A DNA stretch of 64,000 nucleotides from Dirofilaria immitis (Eukaryota; Nematoda; Chromadorea; Rhabditida; Onchocercidae), in contig JAKNDB010000015.1 in assembly GCA_024305405.1 (NCBI GenBank), positions 316,001 through 380,000 of the forward strand, written 5' to 3'. Shown here one piece after another: positions 12,583 to 24,966 of this stretch. The notes under the pieces were generated by a model, which had not been told where the DNA came from, did not search any database, and saw only the letters and a list, made by a program, of their open reading frames with translations. Both the position numbers and the translations under genes were made by a program. Positions within the stretch are counted from its first letter, which is position 1. Each line of letters opens with the position of its first letter.

Positions 12583-15500
12583 ATGGATGGTACATTACAA
12601 AATCGACCATATATTGCTAATGAAATTGCTTCTTTCGGGTAAGTAAAATATTTTACTTATATATTTCAATTTAATTTTTTATTTCTGGGCAATGATAATT
12701 TGACTAATCGTTCGAATAATCATTATATCATATCATATATCATTTTGATTAATCGAAATGCTGCAATAATGCTAATAATTCAGTTGGAATTTCGATAATA
12801 ATTATATAGTAGTTTCTTTTTTTATTTGTTTATTTAATAATATCGAATAATATTCTGGTTTTGGTTGTAGAATTCGTATACCTTATTTGACTTAAATTTA
12901 TTAATTGGATCAATTTTGATATTATAAAAATTTGTTTTTCTACATTTTTAAAATTTGCTAATCAAATCTAGATTAAATATTGCGAGCTGGATAAATGATT
13001 AAGATAGTGCTTTCTGAATTTAAAATAACTTTAATGATAAGTAATAAAACGGTTTTTGCCTTTCATGAATACCTATATATATATATATATGTATATCAGA
13101 GATATAAAACAAGTTATATCAAAGATATGAATCAAGTTTTAATCTTGAATTATTTTTCAGTTGCAATATTTTTCCATCGGAAGAATTAGAAAATATACTA
13201 GAAGTGGGTATTGAAGATTTACGTTTCTGCAAGCTAATCGAATGGATGTGTAATGAGATATCGGCGCTGTATGGTTTAGATGAAACAGTTCATGCACCAA
13301 CTGGATCGGATAATATGGAATTTTTTTACTAGAACTTAGTTCATTATTATCTGAATTAGGTAAAAGGTTTTCTTTTTTATTTTCAAAAATAGCGATGAGA
13401 AATTTTACAAATTTTTAGATAAGTTAGTTTTTTTTTTCAAATAAGTTATTATTTAACTTAGAGATTCTCTGAATATTTGAACGACAAAAATTCGATTAAG
13501 AATAAGAGTAGAAAAGAAAAAGAAATAGGAATATGTGTTAAAAGTTTTTTTAATATGATAATCAGTTGTATTGATTGTTCACATAATTTTTTTCGAACAT
13601 TTCAACTTTATTGGCCAAGATTAGTTCAAGCATAAATAATAATAAATAATAAAATTTATATTTTAGAATGTCCAGTGGATGCATTAACACATGGACCAGT
13701 TGAGAAAAGATTTCAATCAATTGAAAATCAAACGAAATTACTCAATTTTCTTATTGGACACATGAAATGCGCTCGATTAACTGCTCTAAATCGGTTACAT
13801 GAAGAAATATTTAAGGTTTTATATAACTTATTTTAACATTTTTTTGTCTTAGCTTCTTTAATTTATTACGGATTATTGTTTTAAGTCTATTTCCGAATTT
13901 ACAATAACTTCCTTTCTCATTTTCATTTCCTCAAAATTGTTCTCAAATCAAAGAGTTCACATTTGTTAAAGAATAAAGTTGATTGAAGAAAGCACAATGT
14001 GGCTTCTAACTTTTAGTTTCAGATTCAAATTCATTCCTTGATTTTTAGCATGCTTTAGATTGATTTTTAATATTGAATTATTTGATCTATATATTGCTTT
14101 GTTGAATACATCATCTTTCTGTTATAGTTTACAAAAAAAAAAATATTTTCTAGCGCTTTGAAACATTCATCATGAGATAGTAAAATATGTCATAAGAATT
14201 AGTATTTAAAGTTTTATCATCGACTAAATGATAATTTAGATTAATGATATTATTTGCCCTATGCGAGATATTTCAATTTCGTTTCAATAAATATTTGAAA
14301 TTTACCATTTGCAGTACAAGAATGATGAAGTACTTCATCTAGAAAATGCATTCGCAGCAGTTGGTATGAATCAGTTACCCGCTGATATTACAGTCGAGAA
14401 AGTTTTTTCAACACTGAAAAATTTAGTTAGTTTTTTTTCTTGCCTTAATTCATATATTATTATATTAACGATTGATATAATTGCTAAAACATTAATGCTA
14501 ATTGCAGAAAGATAAAGTATTGATTTTATTTTTCAAAACCTCTTGTCATTTTTCAATAGAAAGGAATGATATTCTTTATAAAAAAGTTTATTGAAAGTTT
14601 TGATTTAGCACTTTTTTAATTTACAGGTTGAGAAACAGATGGATAAATGCAAAGAAAAGCCTCATCCACTTTTGACTGCATCACTGAGTGATACGCAATG
14701 GAAAAAAATAACAGCAATAAACGAAAAATTAATACAGGAATATCGAACTCGAATTTTATTATTGCTTAAACGTTTAGATGTTACAATTCAATCGTTTACT
14801 TGGTCTGATCGTATAAAGAAAATGCAGGTAAGTTTTTATTTCATTAATTTAAGACACTTAAAAATTTGACTTTAATTAATCCATTCAATATTCAAGTTTT
14901 ATTTTGCTGAAAAGCAATTGCTTATTTATTTTTCAGGATAAATTGCATGAAGTGTATCGTCCTCGACGGGAACGAATTATGGTAACATCAAATGTAAACA
15001 TGGATGATTTGCTTTCAGCGACTAGTTCTCTTTTGATAGTTGATAAGATAATGAATGAGAAGGAAAGAAAACGTACTGCATCACACTTAAATAAAGTTAG
15101 GATTTCTCAAATCTTGTTTTCTTTTTTTTATTCAAGTAATTTTATCGATTATCATATCACTTTATGTAATTTTGCACAAATCTTTTTCTCTAACATACTT
15201 ATAAATATTTCCTCTTCTTTCATCGTAACTCTTCTAGTGAATGCATCAGTCATCGGTAGAGGTATGATTAAAAGGAAGAAATGTTTTAATAATCTAAAAT
15301 GCATATTGCAATTTATTGATCAATAAAATAAAGCATAGAATTTTAAATTGTATATTTCTTCAAGATTTGGTATTAAGCAGTATTATAATATATAAATATA
15401 TTGATAATTGAAATAACGGACGTAATTATTATTAGGGTTCTTGCCATTTAAATGTATTGTAAGTTAGCATTAAAATAAAGGCATTTAAAATGAAAAAAAT

Positions 15501-16378
15501 TTTTATTATCCTTAAAAATTATTTTGTTGCTTCAAGAAATATCGTCCATAATTTTAAACATCTATTTCTTAGAAGTTTTTTTAAAAAATGAGTTATTCAG
15601 GTATTAATGAGTGATCGACCAGGTGATCGTGGCGGTAGGCCTTCTGAATTGCGAGCTCCTCCACCAGAAATGCCTCCCTGGATAAAAGATCGTGTTTCAG
15701 ATCAAGGCGGTATGTTCTTGATTTTATGGACGAACTAATTTCATTACATTGGAACTTTTGTATTTATTGAAAAATAAATTTCAGGTAGGCAACGAGGTGA
15801 TTATAGAGGTGGCGGAGGAGGCGGTTATGGAGGAGGTAGTGGTAGATATCAAGGAGGCGGAATTTCTCAGGATGTTTATGGTCATCAAAGTGGTGGCGGG
15901 GGTTATCAAAGTGGTGGCGGAGGTTATCAAAGTGCTGGCGGAGGTTGTCAAAGTGGTGGCGGAGGTTATCAAAGTGGTGGCGGGGGTTATCAAAGTGGTG
16001 GCGGGAATTATCAAAGTGGTGGCGGATATTATCAAAACAGTGGAGGTTATCAAGGTCGTGGCGGATATTATGAAAGTTATGGAGGAAGAGGATTTGCGAG
16101 TGGTGGTCGAAATGGAGCTTTCGAGAATCAGGTATGTGGGGACTGTTTTGAACGAGTGACATTATATCATCTGATATATTTTTTATTACTGGTTATTTCT
16201 TTCAAAAATGAGAGGCATTCCATATCAGCTCTATTTCTTATCACCATTTTTACTGCAGGTAATGAGAGAATATGAAGGATATCATAATCAAGGTCATGAT
16301 GGTCGACGTGGTGGTGGTGGTAGTGGTGGTGGTAGAAGAGGACGTGGCGGATACGGTGGACAACGTGGTTATAGATAA
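12583..16378 (+). CDS. FAM98: FAM98 family protein with glycine-rich RGG-type tail
   Basis: Nine exons: 12583-12638, 13161-13359, 13667-13815, 14315-14425, 14627-14827, 14937-15095, 15601-15709, 15785-16131 and 16259-16378; about 483 residues. The N-terminal half is the FAM98 domain. Diagnostic stretches are [49 protein letters not shown] and the [11 protein letters not shown]...PPPEMPPW block, all in the order of animal FAM98A/B. The tail is a Gly/Tyr/Gln/Arg repeat region ending in RGG and RGRGGYGG motifs, likely RNA-binding. In animals FAM98 proteins are partners of the RTCB tRNA ligase, DDX1 and RTRAF. The frame breaks at a T7 run, 13321-13327: T8 would give [17 protein letters not shown] and run into exon 3 in phase. 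All other junctions are in phase. A probable spliced-leader acceptor sits five bases before the ATG. Confidence 0.92.
15880..16047 (+). repeat. 21-bp coding minisatellite in the FAM98 tail
   Basis: About eight units of a 21-base repeat with consensus GGTTATCAAAGTGGTGGCGG plus one base, encoding GYQSGGG-type heptads. Units differ slightly, for example Ala for Gly or Cys for Tyr. Because the unit is a multiple of three without stops in several frames, long spurious open frames exist on both strands across it. Confidence 0.85.
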
Positions 16379-17721
16379 AAAAATTTTGCTCATACATAAT
16401 GCTTTACATATCACAAATCTGATTTAATATCGTAAATTATTATGATAACTGTAATTTCTTGAAACTTTCCGGATTTATTTCTGGAATATTCTCGTGGAGA
16501 TGGAATTTTATAGAAATGAACAGTTTGCAAAATGTATTATATTATTTTTATTCTTGCTTTCAGTTGCAATAAGAAACGGTTTACTTTATCGATGCAGATT
16601 GTCAGCTTTGATTCTTTCAGCTTTTTCATTTACATTGCTTCAAAATATTGGATTCGTTCATTTTATCAGCGATTTATTTATTTTCCGGTTAAATATCAAT
16701 GATTGATTTTTTCCTTAATTTTTTTTGGTTTCTTTTTGTGAAATAAATTGTGCTTTTTTTTAAAAATATATTTTCACTTGGCAAATTGGCTTAATAAGCT
16801 GAACATATAATTATTTCAAGAAAATGGAATTTTTTTCTTATTTTGATATGATTGAAAAATTATATCTTTCAGATCAATATATCATTTAACAAATGTTATA
16901 ATCAATATCTATGAATAGGTATAGAAATTACATGTTTTGAAAAATTCAAAAATAAGACTTTGGAGATGTTAAAATTGAGGATGTTTGTCAAACTTGTGAT
17001 TTTAACAAATCCGCCACTAAAAGCTCTACTCAGCTGCAAAGAATTTTTTTGATTATTCCAAAAGATACTTGGCCAAAAAGAACGAGGGAAATAAGTTAAA
17101 GTGGCTTAATAGCTTATGAGTCTGGCAATAGTCGCTTTTATATATTGATCGTAAAAATATTTCAAATATGGCACTAGAGTTTTTTTTACTCCTTCATTAA
17201 ATGTTTATTATTTTTAATTTAGTCTTTTATATTTCTCTTTATTTTTTCTCGAGTTCTCGAGAAAAAGTGAGAATATAATTTGTTTATTCTAAATTATCTG
17301 CTCAACTTTTTAAATTTATTTCTAATTTTAATATAATACATAATTGGAATTAAATTTTGATACAATAATAATAAATAATAAAAGATCTTGCAAAATTAAG
17401 CATACGTATTCTTGCCTATTTTCAGGAAGTTTTTTCTACCCATAATAGTAGGTAAGAGCAAATGATGGGTATAATTAGCAATAAATAGATGATAAGGATG
17501 GCGATCAAAAAAAAGAAAGCTTCTCAAATGATTATTTAATTAATCAAAGGATATATTATTGTTACTGGAACTTTTTGATCCATCTTCAGCTACCTATTTT
17601 TTTTTTGCATTTCGTTAGCGATACAGTGTTCGAGATTTTTTTTCTTCTCATTTGCATAAATATTTTACTGTCAAAAATTTGAAATTATTTTTTAGGAAAA
17701 ATTCGAGAAAATATATTTGAA
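16379..17721. other. Intergenic between FAM98 and TMEM65
   Basis: Contains the FAM98 3' untranslated region and A+T-rich spacer. Small open frames such as 16494-16706 show no conserved motif. No RNA gene is recognised. Confidence 0.5.
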
Positions 17722-17732
17722 TAATTATACAG
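17722..17732 (+). promoter_or_regulatory. Probable spliced-leader acceptor of TMEM65
   Basis: A tract ending in TTATACAG stops 18 bases before the in-frame ATG at 17751. An out-of-frame ATG at 17737 lies between the two. The acceptor placement is inferred from consensus. Confidence 0.35.
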
Positions 17733-17750
17733 TTGAATGGTGAAGAAGGA

Positions 17751-19836
17751 ATGTCTGTCGCAGTCAGTTTCTTTTTATTCAAAAATTTCTCATTTATGGA
17801 TAATTCAAGATTAATTTCTACTCGATACTATATTCGAAGATTGGCTCATATTAAACGATACATATCAGGTGATCTTTGCTTATCAACATCTAATTTAATC
17901 ATTCTATTCAAATTTTGACAAACTTAATTGTGGTTGATTGTAAAAGATGCTGCAACATCTGAAGTATCGCCGTTTGAAGTGAAATCTCATCATGCCATCA
18001 TTTGATGTTGAAAATGAGAAGGCAAGTAAACAATTGATACTGATTCTTCTTTTGTTTTCAAAAAGAAAAAAACGAACATTTGCATTTTAATTTCAAATTT
18101 AAACTTTCAAGATTTTATTGATTGTTTAGAATTTTTTATTGCATTTGGATAGGCTATTAATAACTACTAAAGAAATTTAATAATTATCATTATCATTAAT
18201 TAGTAATTATCATTATCATTAATTTATCTAATGCATCATTTATTAATTTTATCAAATAAATAACTAAATTTGTTATTTATTGATTCGTTGACTAAGTGAT
18301 AGATAAATAAAATGGAACAAGTAAATTAACTGATAATTAATGATAATTAATTAAGTAAACGAGTAATTAATATAGTTTTTATATAAATGAAGTAATTAAA
18401 TTAACTAGTAGTTAGATTTTCAATAATTATTTTAGGTGCGTTAGATCAAATTGAAGAGGTACGCATTGAAGATGAATTTAAAGCACGAGCACTTGTTACA
18501 GCATTAACATCAAATGAACGAAAACTTCTTCAGACTGCTCTTGGCAATGTCGAGAAGCAATTTCTACCGAATGTATCACCTGGTAAAATTTGAATAATTA
18601 ATTACATATATTGATAATATCTTCTTGATTAATTGAAATAAAAAATAGAAACTAATAATTTTTGATAAATTTCAATTAAATCTATCATTTGATTGTGTAC
18701 TTTTTACATTGAATATTAATGCATTCACTAAAAACAAATAATGCCGTGGATAGAAACAAATTTTGAGAGAACTTTTGATATTCTACTTAAGATTGTAATG
18801 AAATGTAAAATAAAGTTTTACATCAATTTTAACTTATATTATCATTTTTATCAAATAATTTATTGATTAATATCGCAAATACTAGTGATATTTCAGGTAT
18901 TAATAGTTATCATTTCAGTAGTACTTGAATGTTTAAAGTAAGAAGTTAAATAATAAATTCGTATGTTAAGGAAACTAAATTCGAAAACTTAGAAGTTTTT
19001 TTAATCTCAAAATTCAAGTTTAAGAAATGTTTAAATTTTAAATACATTCATTTTTCAGTGAAACGTCTTTCACACCAGCAGGCATGGCAATTATTTTTGA
19101 TAAATGCAATACCTTTCATTGGTTTTGGATTTCTTGATAATGTCATTATGATTATTGCTGGTGGATATATTGATAAGGTAAATACTTTCAAATCGATATT
19201 CTCTCTTTTTTCCTTCCAGGAATAGATGATATTTGTTCATTTACAACCCTTTTGCAAAAGATTAAATTCGTGTGATAAATGACATACATTATTATTTTTC
19301 TATTCATACTTTATGGATATTTATTAATATCTATAAAATACGACCAAAATTAAATGGCCAATTATTAAATTATCAGAAAGGTAAAAATGGATTAAAAAGA
19401 AACAACAGATTAATGTTTCTATGAATGATAGTAGTAGTAGTTACCTGCAAGGGATATTTTTTAGACAATTGGTACCTGGTTAGCATTAACTACAATGGCT
19501 GCAGCAGCTCTTGGAAATACAGTTTCGGATGTTGCTGGCATAGGTCTTACACATTATGTTGAATTGATTGTATCGAAATGTGGTGTCAAACATCCAGTAC
19601 TTAACTCTGATCAGGTAAAAATTTGTAGAAAATTTTTTTTATTTTTAAGAAAATAAAATATAAATTTTTCATTTCAGCTCGAATCTTCTTTTGTTCGAGC
19701 AATTACGAATTTTGGACGTGGTATTGGAATAATTATTGGATGTCTTATTGGGATGTTCCCCTTGCTCTTCTTCAGTCCATCATCGAGTTCCAAAACTAAA
19801 GTACAAGATGTAACAGACAAAAACGACATCAAATAA
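17751..19836 (+). CDS. TMEM65: TMEM65-like mitochondrial inner-membrane protein
   Basis: Exons are 17751-17868, 18436-18582, 19059-19177, 19465-19614 and 19678-19836, all in phase without any break; about 230 residues. The N-terminus has basic residues (RLISTRYYIRRLAHIKRY) consistent with mitochondrial targeting. The TMEM65 domain follows, with three membrane segments: IPFIGFGFLDNVIMIIAGGY, the TTMAAAALGNTVSDVAGIGL motif, and FGRGIGIIIGCLIGMFPLLF. These small-residue motifs are the family hallmark. In mammals TMEM65 sits in the mitochondrial inner membrane and is needed for mitochondrial Na+/Ca2+ exchange. The ATG at 17751 is the first in frame after the acceptor; the protein ends in a short Lys/Asp-rich tail. 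Confidence 0.93.
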
Positions 19837-20752
19837 GCAAATTCAAGAAAAGGTATCTTAATTAGTAATCAATTCAATCTTATCTGAAATATCTTCTTAA
19901 TTGATTTCGGTCAAAATTTTTTAACCTCTTTAGTTAAATGTAAGATTAAGAAAACCAGAACTGAGATGAAAGAAAATGTAGAAAGCGAAGAGGGAATAGA
20001 CGAATAAATTTGGAAATTTCGTATTAAGAGTCATTGCTAATCAAATAATTATTTTCACTTATCTTCTAAATAATTGTTAATTACCATCAACTTCACTTAT
20101 GTTCTAAATAGTTGTTAATTACCATCATTCTTTATTATGATTTCATTATAATCATAATGAAAATGAATCAGCAATAATCATTTTTTTCCATTTACTTGTC
20201 GACTCTACGGGCGAAATAGTTTAGTATGACCTAGTACATTTTTTTAGCAATTATACTAGTAGTTAACTGTAATTAACCATCCGGAAATTATGGCATTTGG
20301 GTATTTTATGTGAATTTCTCACTGTGATTTAAAGAAAATCATACGTCACGAAATATTTGTTGTTGTCTTTTTATAGTAATACGGTTCCAAGTGCCTGTAG
20401 TAATTATTTTTCAAATTTCATACGAGTAGATGTTATTCTTTAATTGTCTAAAAAGGAAACTGTTGTATCTTTTTTATTTATTGGTTAGGTCACTGATGAT
20501 AGAATGCAAAAGCTTTTAAAAAATATTTTTAATAAAATTATGCATTTTTGTACAAAATTTCTTATAAAAACAATTACACTTATCTTTCAAATATAATATA
20601 CATATCAATATTATATAATAGAAATTCAACAAAACTATTAAATTAAGCAACAACAAAGTCAAAATAGGAAAAAGTTTTGATTCCTTACACCATACAATTT
20701 GGAAAATTTCAAAAATATTAGCTGCCATTAATAATTCCACAATCTTCAGCAT
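19837..20752. other. Spacer between convergent TMEM65 and ERAL1
   Basis: About 0.9 kb between two genes that converge on it, so it holds both 3' ends. It includes a 39-base imperfect direct repeat at 20053-20129. No gene is supported; the minus-strand open frame 20516-20752 is hydrophobic A+T-rich noise. Confidence 0.5.
20053..20129. repeat. Two-copy 39-bp direct repeat
   Basis: Two adjacent copies beginning TTCACTTATSTTCTAAATAR and ending TTAATTACCATCA differ at a few bases. Simple local duplication in the shared 3' flank. Confidence 0.6.
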
Positions 20753-23209
20753 TTATAATTTTACAGATTTTTCGGTTATCCTTTTCCTCTGTGCGTCATA
20801 CTGTAAAATATCGAACAATTTACCCTCAACTTTAACCAATATGCGTACAAATAACTGTTGCGCGAGTAAATTTTGCAATGATTCATTAATTTTCTTAGCA
20901 ACAGCTGTAATTGTCAAGCCGTGTTCTCCAACTACAATTCGAGCTATACGATCTTTCTTACATTCAACTTCAGCAACAATTTGCAACACTTCACCGTCCA
21001 TATTCCATTCCGTTACGTTTATCTGCAAAATAAGGAAAAATAATCCGATATTATCACGAAATTATAATTCTAAACTGTAAATTCTTCATGTTCGGAATTG
21101 GCTCTATAGGTAATGATTTTTGAGAAATTACTGGGAAGTTAGCTGTACTTTGAAATTTTTATATTAAAGTTATACTACTAAAAAATTCATTTTGTTATGC
21201 GTGGCTTTATCATACCAATTGTCAGAGATACTTTACCGCAAGCTTAGAAATAGACATATTCGTAAATCAATATCGTTATACTATATGTAGCAGAGTAACA
21301 AATTTAGTAACCGATGACAAAACCTTTATATATTTTGAAGTATGGAAACAGTCTTACCTTCAAGGCATAGGCAATATAAGCCGGTATCCGATCCAAAAAT
21401 TCTGCTCGAATTGCATCCTGGCATATCACCACTGGTTTTTTGTAGTAAGGATTTCTTGTTTAAAAATATGTTCCTAAAAGTAATTACAAATAAAATATAT
21501 CAATACATGCAGTGTTTTTCGATTACTAAGTTTCCAGATATAGATTTTTCCGCAACACGAACTTAGTGATTAGACATTCAAAACTGCGAAAAATACCTTT
21601 GCAAACCAAGCTCGTGAAGACGATCACGCAACGTGTCTATTCCCTCCCCAGTCAATGCACTAACGAAGAAAACATCTTGGAAACTTGACCATCCTTTGAT
21701 ATTTGCAAAAAGTTGTTTGGTTTCACCCCAACTACATTTGTGTGTAGGCCTTTGTAGAAGCTCTCTGAAATAATTTAAAAATATTCAGTTTAGATTTGGA
21801 AAAAGTTTCTCATATGATCTTCAAATATTTAAGTCAAAAGTAAGTATTTTAAGCGTCATTTTCTATCCTACTTATATTTTTCTTGCCAATTTTCATCTTG
21901 CTCTTTTTCTTCCGCTGCATGAAGTGGCATTTCATGAGATGTTTTGTTTGCTTTGCCACATAATCTGGCCAACTGTCCACCACTATGCCTTTTGACAATA
22001 ATCGGCCTACCATTCACAACGCCATTACATAAAACTCGCGTAAGAGCCAATAAATCAGATCTTAAAGAAGAAATGACCATATTTTTTAAAAGTTCAAAAT
22101 TAAGAGAGAATTTTTATAAAAAATGCTTTTTTCAAACATATCAGTATACGTGATATACTATTCCTTGTTTATTGTCTAACAAATAGAAATAATATATTAC
22201 TTGTATTGATGTCTTGACTTCTTGACATAAAATCCTATTCACTTCATTTTTCAAACTTTTCAAGTCAGTTGAAAGATGTGAAAATTTTCGACATATAAGA
22301 ATGAATATAATTGAATGAAGTATATGACTTCTAAAAATAAACCTTTGTTTAACTTGATCAATTTTATTCAATACCAAACTGGAAGGAATTTGTCGATAAC
22401 GATGAAGCATATGCAATACGCGATGTAGAATATAATCAGTACATATTGTAGCATCATGTACAACTAAAATATGATCCGCTTGTTCTATCGCATGTTCTGG
22501 GTCTATAAAAAGCACATAAAACAGTAATGAATCGTTTAATGGATATGAAAAAAGGAAAAGACCTTTGAATATCATTAGAATAAGTATTGAGACAAGAATT
22601 TCAAACTATATCATCATATTTTTAATATTAGACAATATATAACTATGAAAAGGCAAACCTAAATATGCATTAACAATAATTTTCTATTTTCAAGCTTAAT
22701 TTAAATCTAAATTAAGATCTAGATAGATAATAGAAACGTTTCTCGAAAATATTCTCAAACCTTACCACTTAGAATTCGTGAATCGGGACTTCTCACGATC
22801 TGCCTTGCATGTCTAATACCTACTGTTCCAGGACTATCCACGAATATTAACTGTGATGAACCCTCGGTGAGAATAGCTGTTTGGTTTTTTGTGTAGTATC
22901 CATCTGAGAACTTACGGCTGCCACACCTGCTTTTATTAATTTATTTGTCAACAATGATTTGCCAACATTTGGTGGACCAATTACTGCTACCTGAAACTGT
23001 TGAAAATGAATTTAAAATAGCCGTTCCCAAATAACAAAAAATGCATATCTCATCTATATCACTAATATGATCCCGAAAAACATACCTTACCACTAACTCC
23101 AAGCCTTTACTGCTAATACAAAAGCTAACTTTTAAACATTTTTGAGCTTCTCGTCTCATACGAATTGCCGATCGCGAGAACTTCAAAGAGAAAGATGCAT
23201 TTAAAAGAA
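20753..23209 (-). CDS. ERAL1: Mitochondrial Era-like GTPase (ERAL1), 5' end uncertain
   Basis: Era-type GTPase that in animals binds 12S rRNA and assists small mitochondrial ribosomal subunit assembly. Proposed exons, 5' to 3': 23209-23091, 22990-22766, 22502-22343, 22060-21872, 21764-21597, 21454-21358 and 21022-20753. G1 is GPPNVGKS, G3 DSPG, G4 NKID and G5 SALTGEG. The C-terminal KH domain, about residues IVAEVECK to the end, has the RNA-binding GxxG loop as GEHG. The first exon is rich in Arg, Lys and Ser, which fits mitochondrial import; the ATG at 23159 is the first Met in that exon's frame, but an upstream exon cannot be excluded. The frame breaks at TTT 22880-22882: one more base restores TKTAILTEGSSQLIFVDSPG. 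The acceptor at 21455 (AAG) is weak and tentative; the strong acceptor just upstream leads into a stop. Confidence 0.85.
21109..21197 (+). repeat. Left arm of an 89-bp distant inverted repeat
   Basis: This arm lies in the last intron of ERAL1. Its reverse complement recurs at 24280-24368 with only a handful of mismatches, including the core TTACTGGGAAGTTAGCTGTA. The arms are 3.1 kb apart and enclose most of ERAL1. Confidence 0.8.
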
Positions 23210-24966
23210 CTGGAAGTTATACAACCATCAAAGGACAACAAAATTTAATCGTTCTCTCCTGGCCACAAATAGATTAAACCTGTAGCAAAATAAATACAAT
23301 TCATATCAAATTTTTTTAACGATTATCATTTGTTTCATCTTGCCACCTTGATATACTTTAAATACGATCGGCATTTCAATTATGCGCCAAATTTATTGAA
23401 GCAATTATTGCGTCATAATGCGCTCACTTATATACCAATAGAACATTCATTCACTTCAAACAAGAGAAAAAAATATATAAACATGTTCCTTCACAAATTT
23501 ACAAAATCCATAATGTAATGAACAAAATAACAAAGAAAAGAATGAAATGAGCAAAATCCAAAAACTTCCATTTCAAGACTGAACGAAGCATTGATAATAC
23601 TGGCCTGGTAAAAGTTTGTAAAAAGAAAGAAAAGAAAACAACCTCATTGGCAGTCATAATCCAACAAAGTGAGCTTAAATAATTCAATCTGTTTAATGGT
23701 CCCAATTTTATCATATAGATCATAAATTATATTTTTCAATATCTTTCAAAGAAAGGTACTGAAGAAATATCAAAGAAAACATGTTTTAAAAAATACTGAA
23801 AATACCCCGCAACATTGTCATATGAAATGGCATAAACTACACAAAAACTTATATGAAGTGACATTGATGACACCCATTCACAAGTTGATCAAAGTTAACA
23901 TCAAACCTTTTTTACGGGCTCAATAAATGAAATAAATGAAGTGAATTAGCAAACATTTGATAATTTATACCGCTATTAATCAATGAAATAATCGATTCAA
24001 GAAAATGTACATGTGAAAGGACGACTGATTATTACTTATAGGATTTTTTTCTTAGTAGCATATACACTGTTTAAATGTCTACCCGTAGAATGTTTTTATA
24101 TTACAGTTATTTAATATCTCAACTTACATTGTTTTCAATCAAGCCTCAATCAACACTACTGATGGTGTTCGCATGGAAAATTAGCCGAAAAGATTAAAAT
24201 GTTGAAAATTCAAAGTTCATAAAGACTATTTAACTATTAATTTCAAACGCTAGAATTTATTGATACTATATTGTAATGTTAACAAATTGAGTTTTTTAAT
24301 AGTATAACTTTAATATAAAAATCTCAAAGTACAGCTAACTTCCCAGTAATTTCTCAAAAATCATTACCATTTATAAAATAAAACCACTCACTTCGTGAAA
24401 GAAAAAAATTGCAGAAAATACACAAGATAATACAGTTGCAAGGCCTGTGCAAAACATGAAAAGACAGAATATGATGATATATACATAAATCATTGCAAAT
24501 TGTAAGAAAATTCATAATGCGAAAAATTGTTTGAGCAATCAATAGATAAATATCCAAACAGTAACTATTTCAGCAATATGATCTACCTGAGAATGAAATT
24601 TCAAAGATCCCTGTATAAGACTTAAATTTCGCCATATCTTTGGTTCCCGTCTAATGATTAATAATTTATCAGCTTTTAATGTTAGCTAATGCATGCCTAA
24701 TTTATCGCAGAAGCTAATCTGAGTTATTAAACTTGTCAAAAGTCGTAGTAAATTATGAAAAATTGGAATTGAAAAAGGTTTTAAAATTTCAAAGAAGAAT
24801 TTTGAAAACAAAAGCCAAAATTAAATTTGTACTTATAACAGCACTTACAAAACGAATATCAAAAATTTTTAGCAAAGTCAATGCTAAAAAAAAGCAACGC
24901 AGATGAAATCAGACTAGAAAATAAAATTTGTAGAAAATTTTCCTTGAAAAACATCATTCAAACAAA
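23210..24966. other. Intergenic between raptor 3' end and ERAL1 5' end
   Basis: About 1.8 kb that holds the raptor 3' untranslated region and the promoter or leader of ERAL1, both on the minus strand. It contains the right arm of the inverted repeat. The short open frames here have no recognisable motif. Confidence 0.5.
24280..24368 (-). repeat. Right arm of the 89-bp distant inverted repeat
   Basis: Reverse complement of 21109-21197. It sits between raptor and ERAL1. Homology stops sharply on both sides, so this looks like two copies of a dispersed element and not part of a longer duplication. Confidence 0.8.

Noticed and set aside
15749..16162. Long open frames on both strands over the FAM98 tail
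   Set aside because: They come from the 21-base repeat, which lacks stops in several frames. The FAM98 frame alone continues conserved sequence and fits the splice sites.
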